Shown here: positions 17,419 to 26,426 of the stretch, piece after piece
Numbering within the stretch: the first letter of the stretch is position 1
Layout of the letters: each line of letters starts with the position of its first letter
Source of the DNA: Dorea sp. AF36-15AT
GTDB taxonomy: Bacteria; Bacillota; Clostridia; Lachnospirales; Lachnospiraceae
Assembly: GCF_003477705.1 (NCBI RefSeq)
Contig: NZ_QUDV01000003.1
Location: 62,001 to 126,000, forward strand
Length of the DNA: 64,000 nt
Direction of reading: 5' to 3'
Notes under the pieces: model-generated
The model's input: only the letters and a program-made list of their open reading frames with translations
Databases searched by the model: none
Told to the model about the DNA's origin: nothing
Translations under genes and position numbers: made by a program

Positions 17419-17517
17419 AGTAGCCACCTCTTTCGCTTTTTCTTTTATTATAGTATAGTTAAGGCATATGGTCTACCAATATCGAGAAAAGAAGATCAGT
17501 AAATGGAGGAGTATAAT

Positions 17518-17694
17518 ATGGCGGCAAGCTGTGAGTTTTGTTCAAATTATGTATATGATGACGACGAGGAAGAATATTACTGTGATGTGAATCTGGACGA
17601 GGATGAGTATTACCGGTTCGTGAACAGTAATTATAAAGAATGTCCGTATTATCGGTCAAATGATGACTATAAGATCGTGAGACACCAGATGTGA
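17518..17694 (+). CDS. Small Cys-rich protein (DUF6472-like)
   Basis: 58 residues from the ATG at 17518 (GGAGGAG upstream). Two Cys pairs (CEFC near the start; YCDV and ECPYY later) in a very acidic, Tyr-rich sequence suggest a tiny metal-binding fold. I recall similar proteins throughout Lachnospiraceae under a DUF number. Function unknown. Confidence 0.7.
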   Translation: MAASCEFCSNYVYDDDEEEYYCDVNLDEDEYYRFVNSNYKECPYYRSNDDYKIVRHQM

Positions 17695-17755
17695 TCCGAT
17701 GATTGCAGATGCGGGCAGATGTAAGAATGTGAAATGAGAGAGGATGGGGATCAGG

Positions 17756-18376
17756 ATGGAACATTCATGTGTGGACTGTGCTATAAAGAAATGTAACACA
17801 GGAAAAGGAAAGTATCCGGAGTTCTGTGCAACAGAGCATATGCCGGATGAGGTACTTGCGGATGCAATGGCCTGTTATGAAGAGAAAGAGAACCGGGAAG
17901 TGTCCGTTGCGGCAGCGAGAGTGGAGTACGAGCATTATTGTCAGTACACCAGAGTGCAGGAGATCATGGCATTTGCGGAAAATATGCATATGAAGAAGCT
18001 TGGTATTGCAACATGCGTAGGTCTGTTGAATGAGAGTCGGACGCTGGCACGTATTTTTCGGGACAATGGATTCGAAGTGTATGGCATTGCCTGTAAGGCA
18101 GGTGCACAGAAGAAGACGTCGGTGGGAATCCCGGAGGAATGTAATGCAGTGGGAGCGAATATGTGCAATCCGATTCTGCAGGCGAAGATGCTGAATGAAG
18201 CTGGCACGGAATTGAATGTGGTCGTGGGATTGTGCGTTGGACATGATAGTCTGTTCTACAAATATTCGGATGCGCTGTGTACGACAGCAGTGACAAAGGA
18301 TCGTGTGTTAGGTCATAATCCGGTAGCGGCATTGTATACCGCAGAGACGTATTACAAAGATAAATTGAAAAAATAA
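17756..18376 (+). CDS. DUF1847 Cys-rich metal-binding protein
   Basis: 206 residues from the ATG at 17756 (an ATG at 17744 is also possible). It begins HSCVDCAIKKC, a Cys cluster of DUF1847, and continues with an alpha/beta domain containing KKLGIATCVGLLNESRTLA, FEVYGIACKAG, NAVGANMCNPILQA and VVVGLCVGHDSLF. At least ten Cys residues suggest a metal or Fe-S cofactor. Its place next to the molybdenum island may be incidental because the palindromic element at 18402-18461 lies between. Confidence 0.75.
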   Translation: MEHSCVDCAIKKCNTGKGKYPEFCATEHMPDEVLADAMACYEEKENREVSVAAARVEYEHYCQYTRVQEIMAFAENMHMKKLGIATCVGLLNESRTLARIFRDNGFEVYGIACKAGAQKKTSVGIPEECNAVGANMCNPILQAKMLNEAGTELNVVVGLCVGHDSLFYKYSDALCTTAVTKDRVLGHNPVAALYTAETYYKDKLKK

Positions 18377-18401
18377 ATTGAAAAAATAATGTAAGAATCG
18401 C

Positions 18402-18461
18402 AGGCTGTGATTAATCAAACGTTTTGATTACTAATAAAAGTTGTTTGATTAATCATAGCCT
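18402..18461. repeat. Copy B of the repeated palindromic element
   Basis: 19-bp arms at 18402-18420 and 18443-18461, complementary except one GT pair, flank a 22-nt centre. Each arm holds the palindrome TGATTAATCA. The centre is the reverse complement of the core in the copy at 4497-4515. It may act as the terminator of the DUF1847 gene. Confidence 0.65.
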
Positions 18462-18544
18462 GTGTTAGTATAGTTTAATTTAAGCTGCTTAATTTCCTTC
18501 TTGCAACTGAAAAGAAAATATAGCATAATAAATGCTTAGAAAAG

Positions 18545-18568
18545 CGTTCGGTTTTTAAATGACGAACG
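18545..18568. promoter_or_regulatory. Candidate ModE-type operator (regulator gene)
   Basis: A 24-nt site bounded by CGTTCG and CGAACG, 14 nt before the regulator ATG and directly before its Shine-Dalgarno. A 24-nt site with 16 of 24 identical positions (CGTT...GAACG) lies before modA. Autoregulation by the ModE-like protein is inferred. Confidence 0.45.
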
Positions 18569-18582
18569 GATAAGGAGAGCAA

Positions 18583-18930
18583 ATGTTTCCACATATTAAG
18601 GTAGAATTACGGGCAGAAGACAAATTTTTTGGCCCCGGCGTGTGTGAATTGCTGGAATTGATCGAGCAGACAGGTTCCCTGCAATCGGCGTGCACGGAGA
18701 TGGGACTTTCATATAGTAAGGGCAGCAGGATGCTGAGAGGCATTGAGCGGCAGCTTGGAGTGTCGGCAGTGCACAGATGGACCGGTGGAGCCGGTGGCGG
18801 CGGGGCTGAATTGACGAGAGAAGGTAAACTTTTGATAGAGAATTACCGTCATATGACAGCTGAGATTGAGAAATATACGGAAACAGCATTTGATAAATAT
18901 TTTGGCGGAGACTGGTTGAACAGAGAATAG
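18583..18930 (+). CDS. ModE-like molybdate regulator, DNA-binding domain only
   Basis: 115 residues with the N-terminal winged helix of ModE: FFGPGVCELLELIEQTGSLQSACTEMGLSYSKGSRML, then the Gly-rich wing TGGAGGGGAELTREG. The C-terminal molybdate-binding (MOP/TOBE) domains of classical ModE are missing, so molybdate sensing must differ or be indirect. It is first in the molybdenum island and probably regulates it. Confidence 0.85.
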   Translation: MFPHIKVELRAEDKFFGPGVCELLELIEQTGSLQSACTEMGLSYSKGSRMLRGIERQLGVSAVHRWTGGAGGGGAELTREGKLLIENYRHMTAEIEKYTETAFDKYFGGDWLNRE

Positions 18931-18950
18931 CAGTACGGGAGGATTCGATA

Positions 18951-19982
18951 ATGAAATTGATCAGGACAGAAGATGCAGTGGGACATGTATTGTGCCACGA
19001 TATTACACAGATTATCAAAGGCGTGACGAAGGATGCGGTATTTCGCAAAGGTCATATCGTGACGGAAGAAGATATTCCGCTACTCTTGTCTGTGGGTAAA
19101 GAGAACCTCTATGTATGGGAAAAGCAGGAAGGTATGCTTCATGAAAATGAGGCGGCGGAGATTTTGCGGGAGATCTGTCAGGGCGAGCATATGCATCCGT
19201 CTGATGTTAAGGAAGGTAAGATTGAACTGATCGCGGATTGTGATGGTGTATTGAAGATCAATGGCGAGAAACTTCGCGCAGTGAATGCGCTGGGTGAGAT
19301 GATGATTGCCAGCCGACATGGTAATTTCCCGGTAAAGAAGGGAGATAAGATCGCCGGAACCAGAGTCATTCCGCTGGTCATTGAAGAGGAGAAGATGAAC
19401 CGTGCAAAGGAAGTGGCAGGTAAGGAGCCTATTTTTCAGATCCTTCCTTATGAACATAAGAAAGTCGGAATCGTGACGACCGGAAGCGAGGTGTATCACG
19501 GACGGATTCAGGATACATTTACGCCGGTGATCGTTGATAAGGTTACTGAATATGGAGCAGAGATCGAGGGGCATGAGATCTGTGATGATAATCCGGAGAT
19601 GATCGAGGATGCGATTCATGATCTGTTGCGAAGGGGATGCAACATGATACTTTGTACCGGCGGTATGAGCGTAGATCCTGATGACAGAACGCCGCTTGCA
19701 ATTAAGAATGTAACCGGCAATGTGGTAAGCTATGGCGCACCGGTGCTTCCGGGAGCGATGTTCTTGCTGGCATATTACGGAGGAGATCTGCCTGTGATGG
19801 GATTGCCTGGTTGTGTCATGTATGCCAAGAGAACCGTGTTTGACTTAGTGCTGCCGAGAATTATGGCAGGAGAGATTCTGACAAAGGAAGATCTGGATCT
19901 GTTGGGCGAAGGTGGTTTGTGTTTGAATTGTCCGACATGTACATTCCCGAATTGTGGATTTGGCAAATGTGGCAGCAGATAG
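18951..19982 (+). CDS. MoeA-like molybdopterin-binding protein with Cys-rich tail
   Basis: 343 residues. A short N-terminal domain is followed by a MoaB/Mog/MoeA-type molybdopterin-binding domain: KVGIVTTGSEVYHGRIQD, ILCTGGMSVDPDDRTPLAI, SYGAPVLPGAMFLLAY and MGLPGC. The C-terminus ends CLNCPTCTFPNCGFGKCG, five closely spaced Cys that could bind a metal or Fe-S cluster. Likely acts in molybdate insertion or cofactor handling for XdhC-dependent hydroxylases. The ModE-like gene ends 21 nt upstream. Confidence 0.85.
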   Translation: MKLIRTEDAVGHVLCHDITQIIKGVTKDAVFRKGHIVTEEDIPLLLSVGKENLYVWEKQEGMLHENEAAEILREICQGEHMHPSDVKEGKIELIADCDGVLKINGEKLRAVNALGEMMIASRHGNFPVKKGDKIAGTRVIPLVIEEEKMNRAKEVAGKEPIFQILPYEHKKVGIVTTGSEVYHGRIQDTFTPVIVDKVTEYGAEIEGHEICDDNPEMIEDAIHDLLRRGCNMILCTGGMSVDPDDRTPLAIKNVTGNVVSYGAPVLPGAMFLLAYYGGDLPVMGLPGCVMYAKRTVFDLVLPRIMAGEILTKEDLDLLGEGGLCLNCPTCTFPNCGFGKCGSR

Positions 19983-20042
19983 ATATAGCGGAAACTGGAA
20001 CGGGTATCAATAAATGTTCAGCAAAAGTTGAGGAATGAATCA

Positions 20043-21074
20043 ATGAGAGAATTATTTGAAGCAATAGATAACTGCGAAGCCGGCAGTGTGAATATGGTGC
20101 TGACTGTGCTGGATGGAGAATATCTGGGAGAGAAGGCACTGGTATCAGACGGAAAGCTGATTTGGGAGAGTAATGAAGAAGGCTTCTTTTCAAAGTATGA
20201 AGAAGCAGTCTGTCAGATGCAGGACAGCGGCGTGGTTACAATAGGAGACAGCCGGGTGTTTTGTGACACATTGGGACAGGAAAAACAGCTGGTCATCTGT
20301 GGAGGCGGTCATGTGTCAATGCCCGTGATCAAAATTGGTATAATGATGGGCTGGGAAGTAACCGTACTGGAAGACAGACCCAAATTTGCAGACAATGCCA
20401 GAAGAGCCGGGGCAAGTCATGTAATCTGTGAACCTTTTGAAGAGGGACTTGACAAAGTGTCGGGAAGTTCCGATACATATTTTGTAATTGTGACTCGTGG
20501 ACACCGGTATGATCAGGTGTGCCTGGAGAAGATCGCAGAGAAAGAACATGCCTATATCGGTATGATCGGAAGTCGGAGAAGAACAACACTGGTCAAAAAG
20601 CTTCTGGAAGAACAAGGTACGGATAAGGCAGTATTAGATGCAGTCTATACACCAATCGGTCTGGATATCGGCGCTGAGACACCGGAAGAGATTGGCGTCG
20701 CGATCATGGCAGAGATTATTGAAGTGAAAAATAAGAAAAAACGTACCTTTGGATATTCTAAAGAAATGGTTAGAGCCATTATGGATACCGAAAAATATCC
20801 GGGCAGAAAGGTCATGACAACGATTATTACGAGAAAGGGATCGGCACCGCAGGGAATCGGTGTGAAGATGCTGGTGCTCGCAGATGGCAACTGTATCGGA
20901 ACCATTGGCGGTGGCTGTATGGAGTCAGCGGTACTGCAGAAAGCATTGCTTCTGCTGAGAAGTGATGATACACAGGCAAGAATCTGTCAGGCAGATTTGA
21001 CCGGTAATGATGCAGAAGACGAAGGCATGGTATGTGGTGGCATGGTAGATGTGTTGTTGGAAGTGATTGAGTAA
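20043..21074 (+). CDS. XdhC-family molybdoenzyme accessory protein, swapped domain order
   Basis: 343 residues from the ATG at 20043 (GAGGA upstream; a TTG at 20028 is less likely). An XdhC Rossmann domain (QLVICGGGHVSMPVIKIG; YIGMIGSRRRT) comes before an XdhC/CoxI domain (RKGSAPQGIGVKMLV; GTIGGGCME), the reverse of the usual order. XdhC proteins bind molybdenum cofactor and promote its sulfuration before insertion in xanthine-dehydrogenase-type enzymes. No such enzyme is in the window. Confidence 0.88.
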   Translation: MRELFEAIDNCEAGSVNMVLTVLDGEYLGEKALVSDGKLIWESNEEGFFSKYEEAVCQMQDSGVVTIGDSRVFCDTLGQEKQLVICGGGHVSMPVIKIGIMMGWEVTVLEDRPKFADNARRAGASHVICEPFEEGLDKVSGSSDTYFVIVTRGHRYDQVCLEKIAEKEHAYIGMIGSRRRTTLVKKLLEEQGTDKAVLDAVYTPIGLDIGAETPEEIGVAIMAEIIEVKNKKKRTFGYSKEMVRAIMDTEKYPGRKVMTTIITRKGSAPQGIGVKMLVLADGNCIGTIGGGCMESAVLQKALLLLRSDDTQARICQADLTGNDAEDEGMVCGGMVDVLLEVIE

Positions 21075-21099
21075 CAATGGCGTTGGGAAGAGGAAGATT

Positions 21100-22065
21100 A
21101 TGAAGGATTTGCAGGGACGAGATATTAATTACATGAGAATATCTATTACCGACCGCTGTAATCTGCGGTGTAAATACTGTATGCCAGATGGCATTGAATT
21201 ACTTCCGATGAATGAGATTCTTACATTTGAAGAAATCCTGCGGGTGTGCGAACAGGCGGTGGGATTTGGGATTACCAGATTTAAGATTACAGGCGGAGAA
21301 CCGTTAGTAAGACGCGGATGTGCAGACCTGATCCGCAAGATTAAGAAACTGCCGGGAGTAGAGCGGGTGACTATGACGACGAACGGAATACTGCTTTCCG
21401 AATATCTGGACGAACTTCTGGATGCAGGACTGGATGCGGTGAATATCAGTCTGGATACGATGAATCGCGGACGGTTTGAGGAGATCACAGGATTTGATCA
21501 GTTACCGGAGGTATTGAAGTCGATAGATGCAGCGGTTGATAGCGGACTCAGAGTGAAAGTAAACGTAGTGCTGCAACAGGATAAAAATGCAGATGAATGG
21601 CAGAAGATTCTGGAGATCGCAGAGAGGCGGCCGATTGATGTGCGATTTATCGAGATGATGCCAATCGGAAGAGGCAGAGAGTGTACAGGCGTTTCCAATG
21701 ATGAATTGTTAAAGAAAATTCAGGAACAGTATCCTGGAGTCTGTAAGGACGATCGTGTGCATGGCAATGGACCGGCGGTATATTATCACATTCCCGGATT
21801 CGTTGGAAGTGTGGGATTCATCAGTGCAATCCATGGAGTATTCTGTAGCAGTTGCAATCGGATCCGCATGACAGCAACCGGTGATCTGAAGCCGTGCCTT
21901 TGCTATCGAGATACCGTATCTGTGAGAGATGCAGCCAGGTATGGAACGGATTCGGAGATTCGGGAGAAATTGCAGGAAGCCGTAGAGATGAAGCCGAAGC
22001 AGCATTGTTTTGATATGAAAGAGGATATTACCGAACAGCACAAGATGGTTCAGATAGGAGGATAA
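21100..22065 (+). CDS. moaA: GTP 3',8-cyclase MoaA
   Basis: 321 residues. Radical-SAM motif CNLRCKYC near the N-terminus, GGEPL, the ISLDT and FIEMMP segments, a C-terminal cluster-binding set (CSSCNRIR ... LKPCLCY) and the terminal Gly-Gly needed for catalysis. It makes 3',8-cyclo-H2GTP, the first step of molybdopterin synthesis. I choose the ATG at 21100 behind GAGGAAG; a TTG frame start upstream overlaps the previous gene. Four nt separate it from the next gene. Confidence 0.95.
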   Translation: MKDLQGRDINYMRISITDRCNLRCKYCMPDGIELLPMNEILTFEEILRVCEQAVGFGITRFKITGGEPLVRRGCADLIRKIKKLPGVERVTMTTNGILLSEYLDELLDAGLDAVNISLDTMNRGRFEEITGFDQLPEVLKSIDAAVDSGLRVKVNVVLQQDKNADEWQKILEIAERRPIDVRFIEMMPIGRGRECTGVSNDELLKKIQEQYPGVCKDDRVHGNGPAVYYHIPGFVGSVGFISAIHGVFCSSCNRIRMTATGDLKPCLCYRDTVSVRDAARYGTDSEIREKLQEAVEMKPKQHCFDMKEDITEQHKMVQIGG

Positions 22066-22068
22066 CAG

Positions 22069-23001
22069 ATGGGAAAGATATTAGGCATCTGTATCAGCGA
22101 AAAGCGCGGTACAGAGAAGCACGAGATACCAGAGGCTAATCTGGTTAAGGATTGGGGAATCGAAGGAGACGCTCATGGTGGCAAATGGCACAGACAGGTG
22201 AGTCTGCTGTCGTTTGAGAAGATTGAGGATTTCCGAGCAAAAGGTGCAGAGGTAGATTTTGGCGCATTTGGCGAGAATCTGATCGTAGAAGGATACGATC
22301 TTCGGGCGCTTCCGGTGGGAACCAGATTCCAGATCGGAGATGCGGTGCTGGAGCTGACGCAGATCGGAAAGGAATGCCACAGCCACTGTCAGATCTACAA
22401 GCGGATGGGTGACTGCATTATGCCGAGAGAAGGCGTATTTACCGAAGTAGTCAAGCCTGGACATATCAAAATTGGAGATGAGATTACCATGATTCCACCG
22501 AAGAAAGATCGTCCATTTACCGCAGCAGTCATCACGCTGAGCGATAAAGGTGCTGCCGGAGAGAGAGAAGACAAGAGTGGACCGAAGATCGTAGAGATGA
22601 TTAAAGAGGCAGGTTATGATGTGAAGGAGACATTACTTCTTCCTGACGGACGGACTGCACTGGAGAAACAGTTAATCCAGCTTGCAGACCAGCGCCAGAT
22701 CAATGTGATATTTACCACGGGCGGTACGGGATTTGCTGAGCGCGACATGACACCGGAAGCAACCATTGCGGTCTGTGACCGGATGGCAAATGGCATTGCC
22801 GATGCGATCCGCAATTATTCGATGACGATTACGCCGAGAGCAATGTTCAGCAGAGCAGTATCGGGTATCCGGAAAAGGACATTAATCATTAATCTGCCGG
22901 GAAGTCCGAAGGCAGTGCAGGAGGCATTGGAATTTCTGCTTCCGCATCTGGATCACGGGATTGGAATATTAAGAGGCAGTGAAGGGGAGTGTGCCAGATA
23001 G
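22069..23001 (+). CDS. MOSC-MogA/MoaB fusion protein
   Basis: 310 residues. Residues 1-145 form a MOSC domain (WGIEGDAHGGKWHRQVSLLS, FGAFGENL, IGKECHSHCQIY), which binds sulfur or the cofactor. Residues 150-310 form a MogA/MoaB domain (AAVITLSDKGAAGEREDKSGP, TTGGTGFAERDMTPEA, NLPGSPKAVQEALEFLLPHLDHGIG), which adenylates molybdopterin. The fusion joins cofactor adenylation to sulfur handling in one chain. Co-transcribed with moaA. Confidence 0.9.
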   Translation: MGKILGICISEKRGTEKHEIPEANLVKDWGIEGDAHGGKWHRQVSLLSFEKIEDFRAKGAEVDFGAFGENLIVEGYDLRALPVGTRFQIGDAVLELTQIGKECHSHCQIYKRMGDCIMPREGVFTEVVKPGHIKIGDEITMIPPKKDRPFTAAVITLSDKGAAGEREDKSGPKIVEMIKEAGYDVKETLLLPDGRTALEKQLIQLADQRQINVIFTTGGTGFAERDMTPEATIAVCDRMANGIADAIRNYSMTITPRAMFSRAVSGIRKRTLIINLPGSPKAVQEALEFLLPHLDHGIGILRGSEGECAR

Positions 23002-23045
23002 GCACCTCTTTCTCGAGAAAGATAAATAATACATTGGCTTACGAA

Positions 23046-23069
23046 CGTTAGCTTTTTGAAAATGGAACG
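23046..23069. promoter_or_regulatory. Candidate ModE-type operator before modA
   Basis: CGTTAGCTTTTTG...GGAACG, 24 nt, the same length and end sequences as the site before the ModE-like gene (16 of 24 identical). It starts a probable separate transcript for modA onward. Confidence 0.45.
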
Positions 23070-23105
23070 ATTTAAGAATAGAAAACCATAATAAAGAGGA
23101 CAATC

Positions 23106-24011
23106 ATGAAGAAACGAGTATTAGCAGCAATGTTAGCAGGCGTGATGGTATTGGGACTTGCCGGATGTGGCGGAAGTTCCGATGATAAGAAAGAAGACGC
23201 TAAGACAGAGGACACAGCAAAGGACGAAGACAAGGAAAGTGACGGAGAGCAGTTTGAAGACACCACGATTACGATCTTTGCAGCAAAGAGTCTGAACGGC
23301 GTAGTCGATGAGCTGATTGCTATGTATAATGAGGAGCAGCCGAATGTAGAGGTTGTAGCAAGCTATGACAGTTCAGGAACTCTGATGGAGCAGATTGAGC
23401 AGGGTGCAGCGTGTGACCTGTTTTTCTCAGCAGCACAGAAGCAGATGGATCAGCTCGAAGGAGATGAGCTTGTAGTAGACGGAACCCGTGCAAATGTAGT
23501 CAACAATCAGGTATGTGTGGTAACATACAAAGGAAACGACACGAAGGTAACCGGACTGGAAGACATTGACAAGGCTGAAAGCTTTGCGCTGGCTGATGGA
23601 AGTGTTCCGGTTGGTAAATACACACGCCAGGCTATGGTAAATGCAGGTATGCTGGATAAGGTTGATGATGTATCTGCGATCACAACACGGGAAGTATCGG
23701 ATGCACTCGGCGGAATCGAGATCAATGAGTGTGCCAATGTTGGTGCGGTAACAGCAGCTGTATCAGAAGGATCTAACGAAGTGGGGACCGTATATAAATC
23801 AGACACATACGGACTGGAAGACAAGCTTGAGATTTTGCAGATAGTAGGCTATGACCTGACAGGAGACGTTATCTATCCGGTCGCTCAGATCAAGAATGAC
23901 GAAGCCGATGATCTGGAAAGTGAAGCAGCACTGGATTTCCTGCATTTCCTGACATCAGATAAGGCAAAAGAAGTATATGAGAAATATTTATTCGATACAG
24001 ATGTAGAGTAA
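23106..24011 (+). CDS. modA: Molybdate ABC transporter substrate-binding lipoprotein
   Basis: 301 residues. Lipoprotein signal with lipobox LAGC (C21), an acidic linker of about 25 residues, then the ModA fold: ITIFAAKSLNGVVDELIAMYN, ASYDSSGTLMEQIEQGAACDLFFSA, SVPVGKYTRQ and a C-terminal YPVAQIKN. It captures molybdate or tungstate outside the membrane. modB follows 33 nt downstream. Confidence 0.93.
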   Translation: MKKRVLAAMLAGVMVLGLAGCGGSSDDKKEDAKTEDTAKDEDKESDGEQFEDTTITIFAAKSLNGVVDELIAMYNEEQPNVEVVASYDSSGTLMEQIEQGAACDLFFSAAQKQMDQLEGDELVVDGTRANVVNNQVCVVTYKGNDTKVTGLEDIDKAESFALADGSVPVGKYTRQAMVNAGMLDKVDDVSAITTREVSDALGGIEINECANVGAVTAAVSEGSNEVGTVYKSDTYGLEDKLEILQIVGYDLTGDVIYPVAQIKNDEADDLESEAALDFLHFLTSDKAKEVYEKYLFDTDVE

Positions 24012-24044
24012 TAAACGAATGATTAAAGTAAGGAGACGATCGAG

Positions 24045-24749
24045 ATGAAAGAGATTATGGAGATTTTGAATAACTTGGACTGGAGTCCGCTGTTTATATC
24101 AATCAAGACGGGTATCGTGGCGACCATCATCTCTTTCTTTCTCGGCATCTATGCGGCACGTAAGGTGATCAAGGCAAAACCATGGGTAAAGGCAGTGGCA
24201 GACGGAATCCTGACACTTCCTATGGTGCTGCCGCCTACGGTAGCCGGATTTTTCCTGCTGCTGTTATTCAGCAGAAGAAGACCGGTGGGAATCTTTTTGT
24301 ATGAGACATTTGACATTAAGGTCGTACAGACCTGGCTTGGCTGTATTATCGCAGCAACGGTAATTGCATTTCCATTAATGTACCGGAATGCCAGAGCGGC
24401 ATTTGAGCAGGTGGACGTGAATCTGATCTATGCAGGAAGAACACTTGGTATGAGTGAAATGGCCATTTTCTGGAAAGTGGTGGTGCCAACGGCAGGACCG
24501 GGAATCATATCCGGAACGATCCTGACATTTGCAAGAGCGCTGGGTGAGTATGGGGCAACGTCCATGCTTGCAGGCAATATTCCAAAAAAGACGGCAACCA
24601 TTTCCCAGAGGATAGCCATGGTCGTGCAGGATGGCGACTATATGACGGCGGGTGTGTGGGTCATCATCGTCATGCTGATTGCATTTGGTGTGATTGTATT
24701 GATGAATCTGATCTCCGGCAGGAAAATGAAAAATATTAAACGTTGGTAA
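24045..24749 (+). CDS. modB: Molybdate ABC transporter permease
   Basis: 234 residues with five to six membrane helices. It has the ModB permease signature: LTLPMVLPPTVAGFFLLLLF and the EAA-loop region GRTLGMSEMAIFWKVVVPTAGPGIISG, then ARALGEYGATSMLAGN. Works with ModA upstream and ModC downstream. Confidence 0.95.
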   Translation: MKEIMEILNNLDWSPLFISIKTGIVATIISFFLGIYAARKVIKAKPWVKAVADGILTLPMVLPPTVAGFFLLLLFSRRRPVGIFLYETFDIKVVQTWLGCIIAATVIAFPLMYRNARAAFEQVDVNLIYAGRTLGMSEMAIFWKVVVPTAGPGIISGTILTFARALGEYGATSMLAGNIPKKTATISQRIAMVVQDGDYMTAGVWVIIVMLIAFGVIVLMNLISGRKMKNIKRW

Positions 24750-24764
24750 GAAAGAGGACAGGTT

Positions 24765-25241
24765 ATGGGTGAGTTTACACATTTTAATGGACAGGGCGAA
24801 GCGATTATGGTGGATGTCAGTGAGAAGCAGGATACGGTAAGAGAAGCAACAGCGTCTGGGCGTATCCGTATGTCGGAGGAATGCTATGCAAAGGTGAAAG
24901 CCGGTGACATGAAGAAGGGGGATGTGCTGGGCGTGGCGCGGATCGCAGGCATCATGGGAACCAAGAAGACCTCAGAGCTGATTCCGCTGTGCCATATCCT
25001 GAATCTCAGTAAAGTAGAAGTGGAATTTATCTGTCACGATGAGACCTGTGAGATTGAGGTCAGATGTACGGCAAAAACGACAGGTAAGACGGGCGTAGAA
25101 ATGGAAGCATTGACTGGTGTAAATGTAACACTGCTTACCATTTATGATATGTGCAAGGCAGTAGATAAAGGTATGGAAATCAATGAAGTCCATCTGCTCC
25201 GGAAATCCGGCGGCAAGAGCGGACTGTGGGAGAGAGTATGA
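24765..25241 (+). CDS. moaC: Cyclic pyranopterin monophosphate synthase
   Basis: 158 residues of full-length Moa[55 protein letters not shown] and [11 protein letters not shown]. It converts the MoaA product to cyclic pyranopterin monophosphate. It sits between modB and modC and its stop overlaps the modC start (ATGA), so transport and synthesis genes are one transcript. MoaD and MoaE are not in the window. Confidence 0.96.
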   Translation: MGEFTHFNGQGEAIMVDVSEKQDTVREATASGRIRMSEECYAKVKAGDMKKGDVLGVARIAGIMGTKKTSELIPLCHILNLSKVEVEFICHDETCEIEVRCTAKTTGKTGVEMEALTGVNVTLLTIYDMCKAVDKGMEINEVHLLRKSGGKSGLWERV

Positions 25242-26293
25242 TTGAGATAAATATCAGCAGGACACTGGGAAGATTCCATCTGAATATGGAAGTGAAGAGT
25301 GACAGCAGGCGGATCGGCATCCTGGGGGCAAGTGGCTGTGGCAAGAGCATGACGCTAGGATGCATTGCCGGAATTGAGTCACCGGATCGGGGGCGGATCG
25401 TGCTGGAAGGACGCACGCTGTATGACAGAGATCAGAAGATCAATGTGAAGCCACAGAAGAGGAAGATCGGCTATCTGTTCCAGAATTATGCATTATTCCC
25501 GACCATGTCTGTGCGTAAGAATATTATGGCGGGGCTGAAATGCGGCAAGGCAGAGCAGGAGCAGATCGCAGATAAGATGATTACCAAGTTCCAGCTGGAC
25601 GGACTGGGAGACCGGCTGCCGGGAGAGCTTTCCGGCGGGCAGCAACAGAGAGCAGCACTGGCAAGGATCATGGCTTATGAACCAGAGGTGATCCTGCTGG
25701 ATGAGCCATTTTCCGCACTGGATGAATTTCTAAAAGACAGACTGCAGCAGGAACTGATTCAGATGCTGGAGGACTATCCGGGAACCGTTATTCTGGTGTC
25801 GCATAGTCGGGATGAGATCTACCGTTTCAGCGATGAACTGATCGTTATGGATCAGGGGAAAGTGGTGTGTCACGGAAACACGGAAGAGACGTTTGACTGC
25901 CCGGGATGGAAAGAAGCAGCAAGGCTGACCGGATGTAAGAATATCACGGAAGCCATCAGAGAAGACGAGCATCATCTGCAGGTGCCGGGCTGGGGTATCC
26001 GGTTTACCCTGGAACAGCAGATCGATGAGGAGATCCGTTATGTGGGAATCCGTGCGCATGATTTTGAACCAATCTGGCTTGCTGACGGAGAGCAGCCAGA
26101 GGAAGGATGGATAAAAGTAAAAGTGGACAGCGTTGCAAAGCTGCCGTTTGAACATAAGTATTTTCTGAAAGAATTAGAGAAACAGGAAGATGTCTGCTGG
26201 TTTGTGCAGAGAGAGCTGTGGGAAGTGCTGGAAGAGAAAGGCATGCCGGGGTGGCTTAAGATACCGGAAGAAAAATTACTGTTATTAAAATAA
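25238..26293 (+). CDS. modC: Molybdate ABC transporter ATP-binding protein
   Basis: 351 residues. Walker [11 protein letters not shown]-loop FQNYALFP, signature LSGGQQQR, Walker [13 protein letters not shown] and H-loop SHS. The C-terminal ~110 residues correspond to the TOBE/MOP region but are weakly conserved. ATG overlaps the moaC stop. A terminator follows. Confidence 0.92.
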   Translation: MIEINISRTLGRFHLNMEVKSDSRRIGILGASGCGKSMTLGCIAGIESPDRGRIVLEGRTLYDRDQKINVKPQKRKIGYLFQNYALFPTMSVRKNIMAGLKCGKAEQEQIADKMITKFQLDGLGDRLPGELSGGQQQRAALARIMAYEPEVILLDEPFSALDEFLKDRLQQELIQMLEDYPGTVILVSHSRDEIYRFSDELIVMDQGKVVCHGNTEETFDCPGWKEAARLTGCKNITEAIREDEHHLQVPGWGIRFTLEQQIDEEIRYVGIRAHDFEPIWLADGEQPEEGWIKVKVDSVAKLPFEHKYFLKELEKQEDVCWFVQRELWEVLEEKGMPGWLKIPEEKLLLLK

Positions 26294-26307
26294 GGTGTTA
26301 AGTAGAG

Positions 26308-26344
26308 AAGACTTTGAGAATAATATGTTTCGAAGTCTTTTTTT
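26308..26344 (+). terminator. Terminator of the molybdenum operon
   Basis: AAGACTT / AAGTCTT stem with an 18-nt loop and a run of seven T. Confidence 0.6.
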
Positions 26345-26426
26345 GCTAAAAACGGTGACAAATATAAAAATATATGATACTATAACTAAAAATATAGAAA
26401 TATGTAAACGAACAAGGAAGACAAAT

